Assembly: GCA_019239425.1 (NCBI GenBank)
Contig: JAFAZX010000028.1
Coordinates: forward strand, 98,877 to 162,876
From: Acidobacteriota bacterium
Lineage (GTDB): Bacteria; Acidobacteriota; Blastocatellia; Pyrinomonadales; Pyrinomonadaceae
DNA: 64,000 bases
Direction of reading: 5' to 3'
The translations under genes and the position numbers were made by a program. The notes under the pieces are model-generated. The model saw nothing but the letters and a program-made list of their open reading frames with translations, was not told the DNA's origin and made no database searches. Below, one piece after another: positions 15,638 to 24,153 of the stretch; within the stretch, counting starts at the first letter, position 1; every line of letters starts with the position of its first letter.

Positions 15638-16543
15638 TCAGTGCTCCATCCCGAGCATCGGGAATTCGAGCGCGGGCATCATGCGCAGGGCGCCGCCCTG
15701 GGTGTTCTCGGCCTTCAGCTGGTCGGCCGAGAAGCTGAAGTCGGAGGTCGCCGCGCCGCCCGCGGTGACGGTGACCGTCTGCGTCACCCCCTTCTGATCC
15801 TTCTCGTGCCAGGCGACGAGCGTGTAGGTGCCGGCCGGGACGTTCTTGATCTCGAACTTGCCGTTGGCGTCCGTGATGGCGAAGAAGGGGTGCGGGAGCA
15901 CGGCCACGTAGGCGCGCATCCAGGGGTGCTGGTTACACTTGACGGGGACGACCACCTCGGCGCGCTTGAGCGGCTTGGAGATGGGCGCCGCCTGCGGCCC
16001 CTGCCCCTGGTTGAACTTCTCGTTGAGCTTCGCGTCGAAGTTGATGTTGTGCGAGGTCTGGTCGGAGTTGGTGATGTTCAGGGTCTGGTTGACCTGCACG
16101 GCCTGCACGTGCGGCACGTAGTGGCAGCCGTGCTGGTCGAGCGTCGCGGGCTGCGAGCCCGGCGCGAAGCTGAAGCCGGAGAAGTTCTTGTCGCCGACCT
16201 TGCCCTCCTTGATGTAGACGAGGACGTTCTGGAGTTTGTCGCCGTTGACGACGATGTCCTCGGAGTGCGGGTCCGGGTTGGCGGCGGCGCAGACAGGGTC
16301 GGCGGTCATAGCGATGGGCGCCTTCTCGGGCGCGGCGCCGGCGTAGCTGATGGTGCCGGCTATCGAACCCTCCTGCGCGGGGTTGGGCTTGTAGGGCGTC
16401 AGGTTCGCGACCTCGGCGGAGTCGTCGCCGGAGCCTTCGGCGTCGTCCGCGTCGTCGACGCCCTTGGAGCAGGCGGCGGCGTAGGCCAGCAGGCAGAGCG
16501 CCGCGAGGAGCGCGACCAGAAACCGCGCGCGGCTTGAATGCAT
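15638..16543 (-). CDS. Plastocyanin-like copper lipoprotein with carboxypeptidase-regulatory-like domain
   Basis: A protein of 301 residues from ATG 16543, preceded by GGAGG; the longer in-frame start lacks a signal. The N-terminus is a lipoprotein signal (LLAALCLLAYAAAC, Cys about residue 25) followed by an acidic linker. A central cupredoxin-like domain has TSHNINF and VKCNQHPWMRAYVAVLPHPF, giving a His...Cys-x2-His-x2-Met type 1 copper site. After it comes FAITDANGKFEIKNVPAGTY, a small carboxypeptidase-regulatory-like beta domain. Lying between the octaheme cytochrome and ctaB, it is a good candidate for carrying electrons from the bc-type complex to CuA of the oxidase. That role is inference; a structural role is also possible. 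Confidence 0.8.
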   Translation of the reverse strand: MHSSRARFLVALLAALCLLAYAAACSKGVDDADDAEGSGDDSAEVANLTPYKPNPAQEGSIAGTISYAGAAPEKAPIAMTADPVCAAANPDPHSEDIVVNGDKLQNVLVYIKEGKVGDKNFSGFSFAPGSQPATLDQHGCHYVPHVQAVQVNQTLNITNSDQTSHNINFDAKLNEKFNQGQGPQAAPISKPLKRAEVVVPVKCNQHPWMRAYVAVLPHPFFAITDANGKFEIKNVPAGTYTLVAWHEKDQKGVTQTVTVTAGGAATSDFSFSADQLKAENTQGGALRMMPALEFPMLGMEH

Positions 16544-16619
16544 CGGATGAGACCTCCTCGACAAAGGGGACTTCTGACTTGAGCGTATGAACTTTGGGCT
16601 TATGATACCTCGGAATCCC

Positions 16620-19600
16620 TCACGGCGAGAAATCACGCACGCGCTCTCTCGCGGCCGCCGCCTGCCGCCAGCGCTCGCGCGCGAGCCGAAGTCTTCGCTC
16701 GCGCGCGAACCTCAGGCGGCGCAGCCGCTGCGAGACCTGCTGGCGCGAGCCGCGTCCGGCCTTCGCCCGGCCGGCGCTCTGCCTGCCCGGCGCCGCCGCG
16801 GGGCGCGGCTTCCCTCTACCGTTCGAAGCCACTGGGCCGGCCTGCGTGCCGCTCGGCGCGGGGACTTGCGCGGGCACGGTCGTGCGCGCGCGGGCCTGCT
16901 CTTCGGGCGTGAGCGAGAGCAGGTAGCGCGCCAGCAGACGCGCGTGGTCGCCCTGGTAGTCGGCCGCGGCCGGCGGGAGCGGCCCGTTGAAGACCCAGCG
17001 CTCGCCGTCGCGCTTGAACAACTGCGAAGGCATCGCCGTCCCCGGCATGATGCGCTGCGGGTCGAGCAGCCAGCGCACCGTCCAGTCCTCTTTCAGGCGC
17101 TCGCCGGCCTGTAGGAAGTTGGGCGCGGTCGCCGTCTGGTCGTGGCCCGGGTCGCCCGTCATGTGGCACTTGAGACAAGGCGCAGCCTGCGACGTGAACA
17201 GCGCGCGCGCGAGGTCTTTCTCGGCCGTCGACAGAGGCTCCGCCTGCGGCTTGATGTACGGCTCCTGCTGCGCCGAGACGGCGAGGAAGAAGCGCACGAG
17301 CGTGCGCAGCTCGTTCGGCGAGAAGTTGAAGGTCGGCATGCGCACGCGCAGGTAGGTGCGGACGCCGTTGCGGTTCTCGCCCGCCTGCGGTTTCAAACCG
17401 GCCTCGCCGCTCTGCTGCGGCGTGGCGTTAACGCCCGCCTGATTCTGCGGCGGCTGCGCGCCGCCGCCGCCGGGGCCGGACTGCCGGTTCGACTGCGTCC
17501 CCCGCCCGATGTTGTTCTCTTCCGGCTTCGCGGCGGAAGGCTTGCCGCCGTGCGCGCCGAGGTCGATGCCTTCGGAGTAGCCGCTCAAAGAGGGGTCACT
17601 CAGGAAACGCAGGAGCCAGTCGGGGTCTACGCGCGCGCCCTCGGTCATGAGTCCCGGCGGGAGTTGTTCGGGGCCGAGTTTGATGGCGCCGACCGCGCCG
17701 TCCGCCCCGTACTGCGTCAGGCCGGAGAGGACTGACTTCTGCCCGACCTGCACCGAGTGGCAGCCCATGCAGTTGTACTTCTTGACGACCCACCAGCCGT
17801 CCTGGATCGCCTTCTGCTGGTCGGTCGGGCTGTAGAAGAGCGCCGCGGGCACGTTCGCACCTTCGGTGCCGACGCTGCCCATGAGGAACGTCGTCAGGGC
17901 GCGCTTCCACTCGTCGGTCAGGTACGGCTTCGGCATGCGCAGGTGCTCTTTCGGGTCTTTCACCTTGCCGGAGTCGTAGATGGAAGGCTCGCCGAGCTTG
18001 TGCTCGAAGAAGCCCTTGTGGTCGTACCAGGGCTTGCCCTCCTTCTCCTTCTTCGCGCCGCCGGCCTTCGCTTCGCCCGCGCCGTCCGCGTGCGCCTCCT
18101 CGCCGAAGCCGGGCGGCTCGTGCCCATCTTCGGCGAGGTGCGTCATGCGCGCGAAGTCGAGACGCTCCAGCGGCGTCGCGCCCTCGGCCGTCAGCTCCTT
18201 GCCGATGCGCTGCTCCTCTTCGAAGCCGCGTATCTCGTGGCAGCCGGCGCAGCCGTACTGCTTGACGAGCGACTTGCCCTTCTCGAAGAGCTTGGTGTCG
18301 TCCATGTAGGACGCTTCGGGGTAGTTGGCGGCGGGCGCGAGCGAGACGAGGTAGGTGGCGATGTCGCGCGCGTCCTGGTCGGAGAGGCGGAAGTTCGGCA
18401 TCACCGTCATGTTCTGCACCTGCAGCTCCGCCCCGTCGTTCGGGCAGCGCGTGTGCTTGCCGGTGTCGAACTCGAACTTCTTGCCGTTCTTCGTGTAGTC
18501 CTCGGGCGTCAGGTCGCGCTTCTCCTTCGGACAGTAGGGCGCCCAGCGCTCGCGCGGGTTGTGCACCCAGCGGACGACGTAGTCGTAGTTCTCCTTCTGC
18601 CCGATCTTCGTCAGGTTGGCCGCGAAGACGCCGCCGACCTTCTGCTCGCCCTCGCCGATGGAGTGGCAGGCGAGGCAGCCGCGCGTCCGGAACAGCTCCT
18701 CGCCGTGCGCCGTGTCACCCTGCGGCTGCTGGGCGACGCGCCCCTCGTAGGCGGACTGCCAGAGGAAGGCGGCGATGGCCTTGCGCTCGTCGTCCTGCAT
18801 CGAGGCGGGGACGATGTTGCCCTTGTCCGGGTTCTCGCTGCCCGACAGGTACCAGAAGGTCGGCATCTTCGTCCCCGGCCGGAACGCCTGCGGGTCTTTG
18901 AGCCACTCGGGTATCCACTCCTTGCGGAGCTTGAGCCTGATGTCCTTCAGGTTCGGCCCGACCTTCTTCTGGTCTTGCATCAGGTAGCGGGCCTGCGTGT
19001 TGAGCTGGTCGATCTTGGCTTCGAGCTGGCTGTTGGTGACGACGAGGCCCTCGGCGCGCGCGAGGAGTTCGGCGGCGCGCGCGTCCGAGACGCCGGGCGC
19101 GGAGGAGTCGGCGCGCGCGACCTTCGCGTCGTGCTCGTTGGAGCTGACCTCGTCTTCGAGCTGCTTGACGAGCTGGCGCGTGTTCGAGAGCGCGTCCGTC
19201 TCGCGGTCGAAGCCCTCGTAGCGGTGGCAGCCGACGCAGCCGCGCTGGTAGAAGAGGTCTTTGCCCAGGTTCAGGCTGTTGGCGCCCTGCAGCACGCGGT
19301 CGGCCGAGTGGCACTGGTTGCAGCCGGCCTCGGCGTTCTCCTTCTTGAAGAGCGGGTGGAGCCAGAAGCGGTTCTCGCCGTGCCCCTTCTCAACCGAGGT
19401 CGTCGCGCGGCCGTTGCCCCAGTGGCAGGAGGAGCAGCCAAACTTCTCGGGGTCGTGGACTTTGAGCAGCTCGGGGCTCGGGTGGCTGACGAAGGCGCGC
19501 GCGAGCGGGTCGGGGCGGCTCAGCTTGCCGCGGTTGAGCGGCACCATGTCGGAGGCGCGGATCGGGATGGGCGAGCGGATGCCGAGGTGGCACGACTCGC

Positions 19601-20405
19601 AGCGGTCGACCACCATGTCGCCCTTGTAGTTGATCTGCTTCATCCCGAAGTCGAAGTTCTCCAGCGAGGTGCGCGTCAGGCTCACCTGCTGCCTCGTGAC
19701 TTCGGTGACGTTGTTCTTGAGGTACTCGTCGCGCTGGCGTTCGAGGTCGCCCGCGGGCTTGAGCAGCTCGCCCTTCTCCGCGAGCAGGCGCCCCTTCTCG
19801 TCCTTGAGCGAGACGTACATCGTCTCCAGCTCGCCGAAGTTCATCTCGCGCTTCTGCGTCGCCTTCCCGCCGTCGGCGGCCGGGAGGTTGACGGTGACCT
19901 TCTCGGCCTTCTTCTGTTCGAGGTCGCGGCGCAGGCTCTCCTTCCGGCTGCCCGCGGCCTGCTCGACGTTGTAGCTGGCGAGCGTGATCTGGCCGCGCCT
20001 GTCCTGGAACTGCTCGGAGATGGCGCCCAACTGTTCGTCGATGGCGGCGACGCGCTTGTCGACCTCGGCCGTCTTCGGCGCGGACGCGGCGCGGGCGGCC
20101 TGCGCCTCGGCGTCGAGCCGCTTGTACTCGGCGCTCTGCTTGACCTCCTTCTCGGACTGGAAGCCGCGCTTCTCCAGGCGGCGGAGGTAGCGGTCGTAGC
20201 GCTTGACGAAGGACTGCTGGTACGACTTCCACGGCCGCATGCCGTAGACCTCGTCGTAGAGCGACCAGGCGAGCACGCCCGTCAGGAGCAGCGCCGAGAC
20301 GAGCAGGATGGCGCTCGTCGAGCGGCTCACGATGGGGTCGGCCTTCGGGGCGTCCGCGTCCGCGTCGCGCCTCGCCAGCTTGCCGTTGTCAGGAGTCTCA
20401 GCCAC
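16620..20405 (-). CDS. Membrane-anchored octaheme cytochrome c of a Rieske/b complex
   Basis: A very large c-type cytochrome, 1261 residues. One N-terminal membrane helix (about 31-50) is followed by a long charged, helical, coiled-coil-like region (about 60-250). Eight CxxCH haem sites then follow: CESCH 269, CSSCH 324, CNQCH 362, CVGCH 390, CLACH 577, CAGCH 719, CMGCH 879, CLKCH 1077. Candidate axial Met motifs are KMPTF (513), MPNF (669) and RMPTF (1022). A second coiled coil (about 405-475) lies between haems 4 and 5, and a Gly/Asn/Gln-rich linker at about 965-1010. The C-terminus (about 1190-1261) is Arg-rich and disordered. It is encoded 28 bases after the cytochrome b C-half, in the place where cytochrome c1 would be. 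Confidence 0.92.
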   Translation of the reverse strand: MAETPDNGKLARRDADADAPKADPIVSRSTSAILLVSALLLTGVLAWSLYDEVYGMRPWKSYQQSFVKRYDRYLRRLEKRGFQSEKEVKQSAEYKRLDAEAQAARAASAPKTAEVDKRVAAIDEQLGAISEQFQDRRGQITLASYNVEQAAGSRKESLRRDLEQKKAEKVTVNLPAADGGKATQKREMNFGELETMYVSLKDEKGRLLAEKGELLKPAGDLERQRDEYLKNNVTEVTRQQVSLTRTSLENFDFGMKQINYKGDMVVDRCESCHLGIRSPIPIRASDMVPLNRGKLSRPDPLARAFVSHPSPELLKVHDPEKFGCSSCHWGNGRATTSVEKGHGENRFWLHPLFKKENAEAGCNQCHSADRVLQGANSLNLGKDLFYQRGCVGCHRYEGFDRETDALSNTRQLVKQLEDEVSSNEHDAKVARADSSAPGVSDARAAELLARAEGLVVTNSQLEAKIDQLNTQARYLMQDQKKVGPNLKDIRLKLRKEWIPEWLKDPQAFRPGTKMPTFWYLSGSENPDKGNIVPASMQDDERKAIAAFLWQSAYEGRVAQQPQGDTAHGEELFRTRGCLACHSIGEGEQKVGGVFAANLTKIGQKENYDYVVRWVHNPRERWAPYCPKEKRDLTPEDYTKNGKKFEFDTGKHTRCPNDGAELQVQNMTVMPNFRLSDQDARDIATYLVSLAPAANYPEASYMDDTKLFEKGKSLVKQYGCAGCHEIRGFEEEQRIGKELTAEGATPLERLDFARMTHLAEDGHEPPGFGEEAHADGAGEAKAGGAKKEKEGKPWYDHKGFFEHKLGEPSIYDSGKVKDPKEHLRMPKPYLTDEWKRALTTFLMGSVGTEGANVPAALFYSPTDQQKAIQDGWWVVKKYNCMGCHSVQVGQKSVLSGLTQYGADGAVGAIKLGPEQLPPGLMTEGARVDPDWLLRFLSDPSLSGYSEGIDLGAHGGKPSAAKPEENNIGRGTQSNRQSGPGGGGAQPPQNQAGVNATPQQSGEAGLKPQAGENRNGVRTYLRVRMPTFNFSPNELRTLVRFFLAVSAQQEPYIKPQAEPLSTAEKDLARALFTSQAAPCLKCHMTGDPGHDQTATAPNFLQAGERLKEDWTVRWLLDPQRIMPGTAMPSQLFKRDGERWVFNGPLPPAAADYQGDHARLLARYLLSLTPEEQARARTTVPAQVPAPSGTQAGPVASNGRGKPRPAAAPGRQSAGRAKAGRGSRQQVSQRLRRLRFARERRLRLARERWRQAAAARERVRDFSP

Positions 20406-20433
20406 GAGTATGAATCCTCCGCTCGAAGTCCTC

Positions 20434-21543
20434 TCAGACGTTGAACCAGGGAGTGACCCAGATGTACTTGATGGTGAAGAGCAGGCGCAGCAGGAGCTTC
20501 ACCGGGAAGAGCCAGAGCACGGTGATGGCGAAGAACTGGAAGGTCAGGTACTGGAGGATGCTCGTCCGCGCCAGCAGCTTCTCCTCGAACTCGCCGTTCT
20601 TCTTCGCCCAGCCCTTCAGCCGCGCGGGGGACTTGATGTCCGCCCACTCCAACCTCCGCCGCAGCATCAGCCAGTGGAAGAAGAGGCCGCCCGTCACGAA
20701 GACGACGCCGACGACGACCGCGCCGAAGATGGCCTTCCACGGGTAGAGGTTGAGGAAGGGCAGGCCCCAGCCGGCGACGATCTCGTGGAGGTCGCGGTTG
20801 CGGTCGAAGACCACGCGGTTGTGATCCCACGTCTGCCCCGGCCAGAACCACATCCAGCCCGGCCCCCGGATGAACGTCCCGATGATGATGAGGATGATCC
20901 ACATGAAGAAGCCCCACAGGAACATCGAGACGGCGAACCGCCGCTGCCGCCAGGAGTAGTAGCCGTTCCCCAGGGGGTTCGAGTCCACGTACGGGAAGAC
21001 CATCAGCCCGACGAGGAGGAGGCTCGGCATGACGACGCCCGCGATCCACGGGTCGAAGTAGACGAGCATCTCCTGGAGGCCGAGGAAGTACCACGGCGCC
21101 TTCGAGGGGTTCATCGTCAGGTTGGGGTTGGCCGGCTCTTCGAGCGGCGCGTTGAGCAGGATCGACCAGACGAAGAGGATGATGGTGACGATGATGGCGG
21201 CGAGGAACTCGACGCGGACGAGGTAGGGCCAGACGTGCAGCTCGCGCGCCCAACCGGGGCGCCACGGCTGCGTCTTGCGGTGGTGCGACTTGGCGAGCGC
21301 CGGGTCTTCTTCGAGTTCGCCGACGAGCTTGTCGTTATCCTTCGACTGCTTCAGCCCCAGCCACGTGAAGAAGACGACGAGCGGGATCATCATCACGATG
21401 GGGATGTTGTCCGGCGCCGAGCTGATCTTCCAGAGCTGCCCCCAGTCGTCCACCATCAGCGCGAGGGCGCCGACCACCGCGAGGCTTACGACCAGCCACA
21501 GCAGCCAGCGGTTGCTCCGCGGCCGCTCAATTACCGTTGACAT
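20434..21543 (-). CDS. Cytochrome b, C-terminal half (subunit IV-like)
   Basis: A protein of 369 residues from ATG 21543 (MSTVIERPRSNRW); the longer reading frame runs into the preceding gene. Two N-terminal helices (about 13-31 and 47-62) are extra relative to b6f subunit IV. The family core then appears: HVWPYLVRVEFLAAIIVTII, NPSKAPWYFLGLQEMLVYFD and MPSLLLVGLMVFPYVDSNP. Two further helices and a hydrophobic C-terminal segment near LLRLLFTIKYIWVTPWFNV follow. PSKAPWYFLGLQE corresponds to the quinol-oxidation (Qo) loop region. It is split from the N-half, as in b6f-type complexes, and starts 44 bases after it. Confidence 0.93.
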   Translation of the reverse strand: MSTVIERPRSNRWLLWLVVSLAVVGALALMVDDWGQLWKISSAPDNIPIVMMIPLVVFFTWLGLKQSKDNDKLVGELEEDPALAKSHHRKTQPWRPGWARELHVWPYLVRVEFLAAIIVTIILFVWSILLNAPLEEPANPNLTMNPSKAPWYFLGLQEMLVYFDPWIAGVVMPSLLLVGLMVFPYVDSNPLGNGYYSWRQRRFAVSMFLWGFFMWIILIIIGTFIRGPGWMWFWPGQTWDHNRVVFDRNRDLHEIVAGWGLPFLNLYPWKAIFGAVVVGVVFVTGGLFFHWLMLRRRLEWADIKSPARLKGWAKKNGEFEEKLLARTSILQYLTFQFFAITVLWLFPVKLLLRLLFTIKYIWVTPWFNV

Positions 21544-21587
21544 TGCCTGTCTCTCCCCTGACTGAAAGAGAACGTGATGCCGTCCGC

Positions 21588-22520
21588 CTACTTCTTCACG
21601 GCCTTCATCTCGGATTCGAGCATGACGGGCGCGGGGCCAGAGATGCCGCCGTCCTTGCGTATGCGCCAGAAGTGGACGGCCATGAAGAGCGAGGCGACGA
21701 CCGGGATGCCGATGCAGTGCCAGATGTAGGAGCGCAACAGCGCGTTGGAGTCCACGATGGAGCCGCCGAGCAGGCCGAAGCGCACGTCGTTGAACGGAGT
21801 CATCCCCATCTGCGGCCCGAACGGGCCTTCGCTGCCGAGCATCGGCGTCGAGCGTGCCATGTTCGTCCCTACCGTCACCGCCCAGAAGCCGAGCTGGTCG
21901 TCGGGCAGGAGATACCCGGTGAACGAGAGCAGCAGCGTCAGCACGAGCAGCACGACGCCGACGCACCAGTTGAACTCGCGCGGCCGCTTGTAGGAGCCCG
22001 TCAGCACGACGCGGAACATGTGGAGCCACGTCGTGATAATCATCAGGTGCGCCGCCCAGCGGTGCATGTTCCGGAGGAGTTTCCCGAACGGCACGTCGTG
22101 TTCGAGGTAGAGGATGTCCCGGAACGCCTGCACCTTCGTCGGGTGGTAGTAGAACATGAGGAGGATGCCCGTGAAGGTGAGCACGATGAAGAGGTAGAAG
22201 GTGATGCCGCCCATGCCCCACGTGAAGGAGTAGCGCGTGGCGTCGCGGTTGACCTTCGCCGGGTGCAGGTGCAGGAAGACGTTCGAGAGGATGGCTAAGG
22301 AACGGTTGCGCGGGTCTGAGCGGTCGTGCGAGACGCGGAAGATCGACTTCCAGAGCTGCGTCTGCTGCGGGTCTTTGTAGGTCTTGGCCTCGGCCTCGGC
22401 GCGCTCCTTCAGCGCGAGCCCCTGCGCGCGCGCGCGCGACACGAGCCCCGCCCCCCTGCCCTTTGGCGCGAGCTCACCGCTCTCCCCGCTGCCGTTCCCC
22501 TCGGGTCGTTCAGGCTCCAT
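21588..22520 (-). CDS. Cytochrome b, N-terminal half (b6-like)
   Basis: A protein of 310 residues. ATG 22520 is preferred over the GTG one codon earlier, since GGAGG sits just upstream. A charged N-terminal extension of about 80 residues precedes four helices. Haem ligands are seen in LLRNMHRWAAHLMIITTWLH and in the fourth-helix segment SYIWHCIGIPVVASLFMAVH. SFTWGMGGITFYLFIVLTF and FTGYLLPDDQLGFWAVTVG are characteristic of b6-type cytochromes. The LLGGSIVDSNALLR loop is present. It receives electrons from quinol together with the C-half and the Rieske protein encoded directly upstream. Confidence 0.94.
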   Translation of the reverse strand: MEPERPEGNGSGESGELAPKGRGAGLVSRARAQGLALKERAEAEAKTYKDPQQTQLWKSIFRVSHDRSDPRNRSLAILSNVFLHLHPAKVNRDATRYSFTWGMGGITFYLFIVLTFTGILLMFYYHPTKVQAFRDILYLEHDVPFGKLLRNMHRWAAHLMIITTWLHMFRVVLTGSYKRPREFNWCVGVVLLVLTLLLSFTGYLLPDDQLGFWAVTVGTNMARSTPMLGSEGPFGPQMGMTPFNDVRFGLLGGSIVDSNALLRSYIWHCIGIPVVASLFMAVHFWRIRKDGGISGPAPVMLESEMKAVKK

Positions 22521-22579
22521 CACAATCCTCCACCAGCCTCAAACGTTTTCGAGAAAGCAGACCCCGGCTTGTCCTGTCC

Positions 22580-23473
22580 TTACGTCACGCGGATGAAGGC
22601 CCCGTCGTCGTTGAAGCGGTTGGTGCCGCCCTTCGGCCAGTCGTAGAGCTTGCCGACGTTGACGACGACCTGCCCCTCGGCGTCGAGCTTGACGTCGGCG
22701 CGATCCATCGGGCGCGGCGCGGGGCCTTCGAAGTTGACGCCCTCGCTGTCGTAACCCGAGCCGTGACAGGGGCACTTGAACTTGTTCTCGCTCGCCTTCC
22801 AGTCGGGCGTGCACCCGAGGTGCGTGCAGCGCGCGTAGATGACGAAGAGGCGCTCGGAGTTGCGCACGACCCAGATGCGGTACTGCTGCTGCCACTTCGT
22901 GTCGACGCCGAGCGCGTAGTCGCCGGGGAAGCCGATGCGGAAGATGCTCGACGGCTCGAAGATGGCGCGCGGCAGGAAGAAGCGCGGGATCATGCCGCCG
23001 AGGAAGCCGAGGAAGCCGACGACGCTGCCCCAGACGATCCAGCGGCGCATCTGGTTGACCTGCGGGTCGGGCATGCTCTGCACGACGGGGCCGGCCGCGG
23101 GCGGCTTCGAAGGGGGCTTGGCCGCGACCGCCCGGGCGACGCCGGCGTTGACGGAGGGCGTGGGCGTGGATGTCGTCTTGGAGGCGCCGGAGGCGGGCGC
23201 GACGCGCGCGGCGGGCGGGGTCGCGGCCGGGAAAGATTTGCCGGGCACGTCGCCCGGGGGCGCGTCGGCGGCGACCGTGCCGGAGGAGGCGCGGCGCGCG
23301 GGCGGCGTCACGGGCGTGCGGGCGGCGTCGCCGCGCGCGGCGGCCAGCAGGTCGGGGACAGAGGGGCGCGCCCCCCCGTCCCGCTCTTCAACTCCCATCC
23401 TGTCCCCTTGTTCGTTCCCCTGAGTGCTGGATGCACCCTCGGCGGGCGGAGTCGGATTGTCGTTCTGATCCAC
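22580..23473 (-). CDS. Rieske [2Fe-2S] iron-sulfur protein
   Basis: A protein of 297 residues and first gene of the respiratory locus. A long Ala/Pro/Thr-rich N-terminal region (about 1-140) precedes one membrane helix (about 144-165, RWIVWGSVVGFLGFLGGMIP). The cluster-binding motifs are CTHLGC (216-221) and CPCHGSG (234-240), with FEGPAPRP completing the Rieske fold. The N-terminal extension is far longer than in standard Rieske proteins and is probably disordered on the cytoplasmic side. GGAGG lies 11 bases before the ATG. Its presence excludes alternative complex III and makes this a bc/b6f-type quinol oxidase. Confidence 0.95.
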   Translation of the reverse strand: MDQNDNPTPPAEGASSTQGNEQGDRMGVEERDGGARPSVPDLLAAARGDAARTPVTPPARRASSGTVAADAPPGDVPGKSFPAATPPAARVAPASGASKTTSTPTPSVNAGVARAVAAKPPSKPPAAGPVVQSMPDPQVNQMRRWIVWGSVVGFLGFLGGMIPRFFLPRAIFEPSSIFRIGFPGDYALGVDTKWQQQYRIWVVRNSERLFVIYARCTHLGCTPDWKASENKFKCPCHGSGYDSEGVNFEGPAPRPMDRADVKLDAEGQVVVNVGKLYDWPKGGTNRFNDDGAFIRVT

Positions 23474-23770
23474 GCCGCGACCTCCCTTCGATTAGCTTTG
23501 ACTTGAGAACTCGTCAACAAGCCGGGGCTTCAAGGCGTAGGCCATGCGCGAGGCGGTACAATACACCGCAAGAAGAGCCTGGCGGCTCGACTTTTCGCGC
23601 GTGGATTCAAATGCTAGTGCGTGACATGAAGTGCGCCGCGCCAAAATAACCGAATAAAATGGCTTGGCTTCGGCTGCCTTTATACTCCCTCCGCCCCCCG
23701 CGTGGCAAGATTTATTTTTTACTACGTGGGCGGCGCCCGACGAGTTAGGCGCGACTTCGGGAGGCGAAAA
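23474..23770. promoter_or_regulatory. Divergent control region of the respiratory locus and the glutaredoxin-like gene
   Basis: A 297-base gap with divergent genes on both sides and no convincing ORF, so promoters in both directions are expected. On the plus strand TTTATACTCC near 23680 could hold a -10 element (TATACT); no good -35 is seen. On the minus strand TATTGT near 23565 is a weak -10 candidate. No clear operator repeat was found. Confidence 0.35.
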
Positions 23771-24022
23771 ATGTCTGTCAAACCGCACGTCCTCTTCTAC
23801 ACCAAACCCGGCTGCCACCTCTGCGAGGAGGCGCGCGCCGAGCTCGCCCGTTCGGGCTGTGAGGGACTCTACACCTTCGAAGAGGTGGACATTCTTTCAG
23901 ACCCCGAACTAACCCGCCGCTACGGCTGGGACGTCCCCGTCATCCTCATCGACGGCGCGCACGCCTTCAAACACCGCCTCACCGCCGAGGAGTTCCGCAA
24001 GGCAATAAGAAGTAGGCAGTAG
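23771..24022 (+). CDS. Glutaredoxin-like (DUF836) thiol protein
   Basis: A thioredoxin-fold protein of 83 residues. It starts at ATG 23771, preceded by GGGAGGCGAAAA; a longer frame from 23702 has no family match. KPHVLFYTKPGCHLCEEARA gives the N-terminal beta strand and CxxC active site. VDILSDPELTRRYGWDVPVI includes the cis-Pro (VPVI) that follows the glutaredoxin active site. It is likely a cytoplasmic thiol-disulfide protein. The last residues (IRSRQ) and the TAG stop are encoded by the left arm of the adjoining repeat, so the C-terminus was probably reset by the insertion. Confidence 0.85.
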   Translation: MSVKPHVLFYTKPGCHLCEEARAELARSGCEGLYTFEEVDILSDPELTRRYGWDVPVILIDGAHAFKHRLTAEEFRKAIRSRQ

Positions 24023-24150
24023 GCAGATGGCAGCAGGCAGTAAAAAGGTTTTGGGTGTTAGGTGCTAGGTGCTGGGTAGGACAAGCCGCTTTCCCCAGCA
24101 CCTAACACCCAGCACCCAACACCCTCTTCACCGCCTACTGCCTACTGCTT
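24009..24150. repeat. Composite palindrome: family D nested inside family B
   Basis: The outer arms (about 24011-24040 and 24132-24147) are GTAGGCA-type heptamers. The inner arms (about 24053-24076 and 24094-24124) are GGTGCTA/GGTGCTG/GGTGTTA heptamers. One element therefore sits exactly inside the loop of another, between two convergent genes. Both flanking stop codons (24020-24022 plus, 24154 minus) are in or next to it. Confidence 0.85.
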
Positions 24151-24153
24151 TTC

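Noticed and set aside
16620..16850. Frameshift at the 3' end of the octaheme gene
   Set aside because: The Arg-rich tail looks odd, but the frame is continuous, no other frame gives a better family match, and the gap to the next gene is normal. It may be a disordered tail.
17757..20444. Plus-strand frame of about 895 codons opposite the octaheme cytochrome
   Set aside because: No domain or start signal; the minus-strand protein has eight CxxCH motifs and a membrane anchor. Same reasoning applies to the long antisense frames at 24169-26424 and 39031-41502.
16620..23473. Alternative complex III (Act) operon
   Set aside because: ACIII has no Rieske/cytochrome b pair. Here CTHLGC/CPCHGSG and cytochrome b haem ligands are clear, and no ActB-type molybdopterin-like or NrfD-type protein is present.
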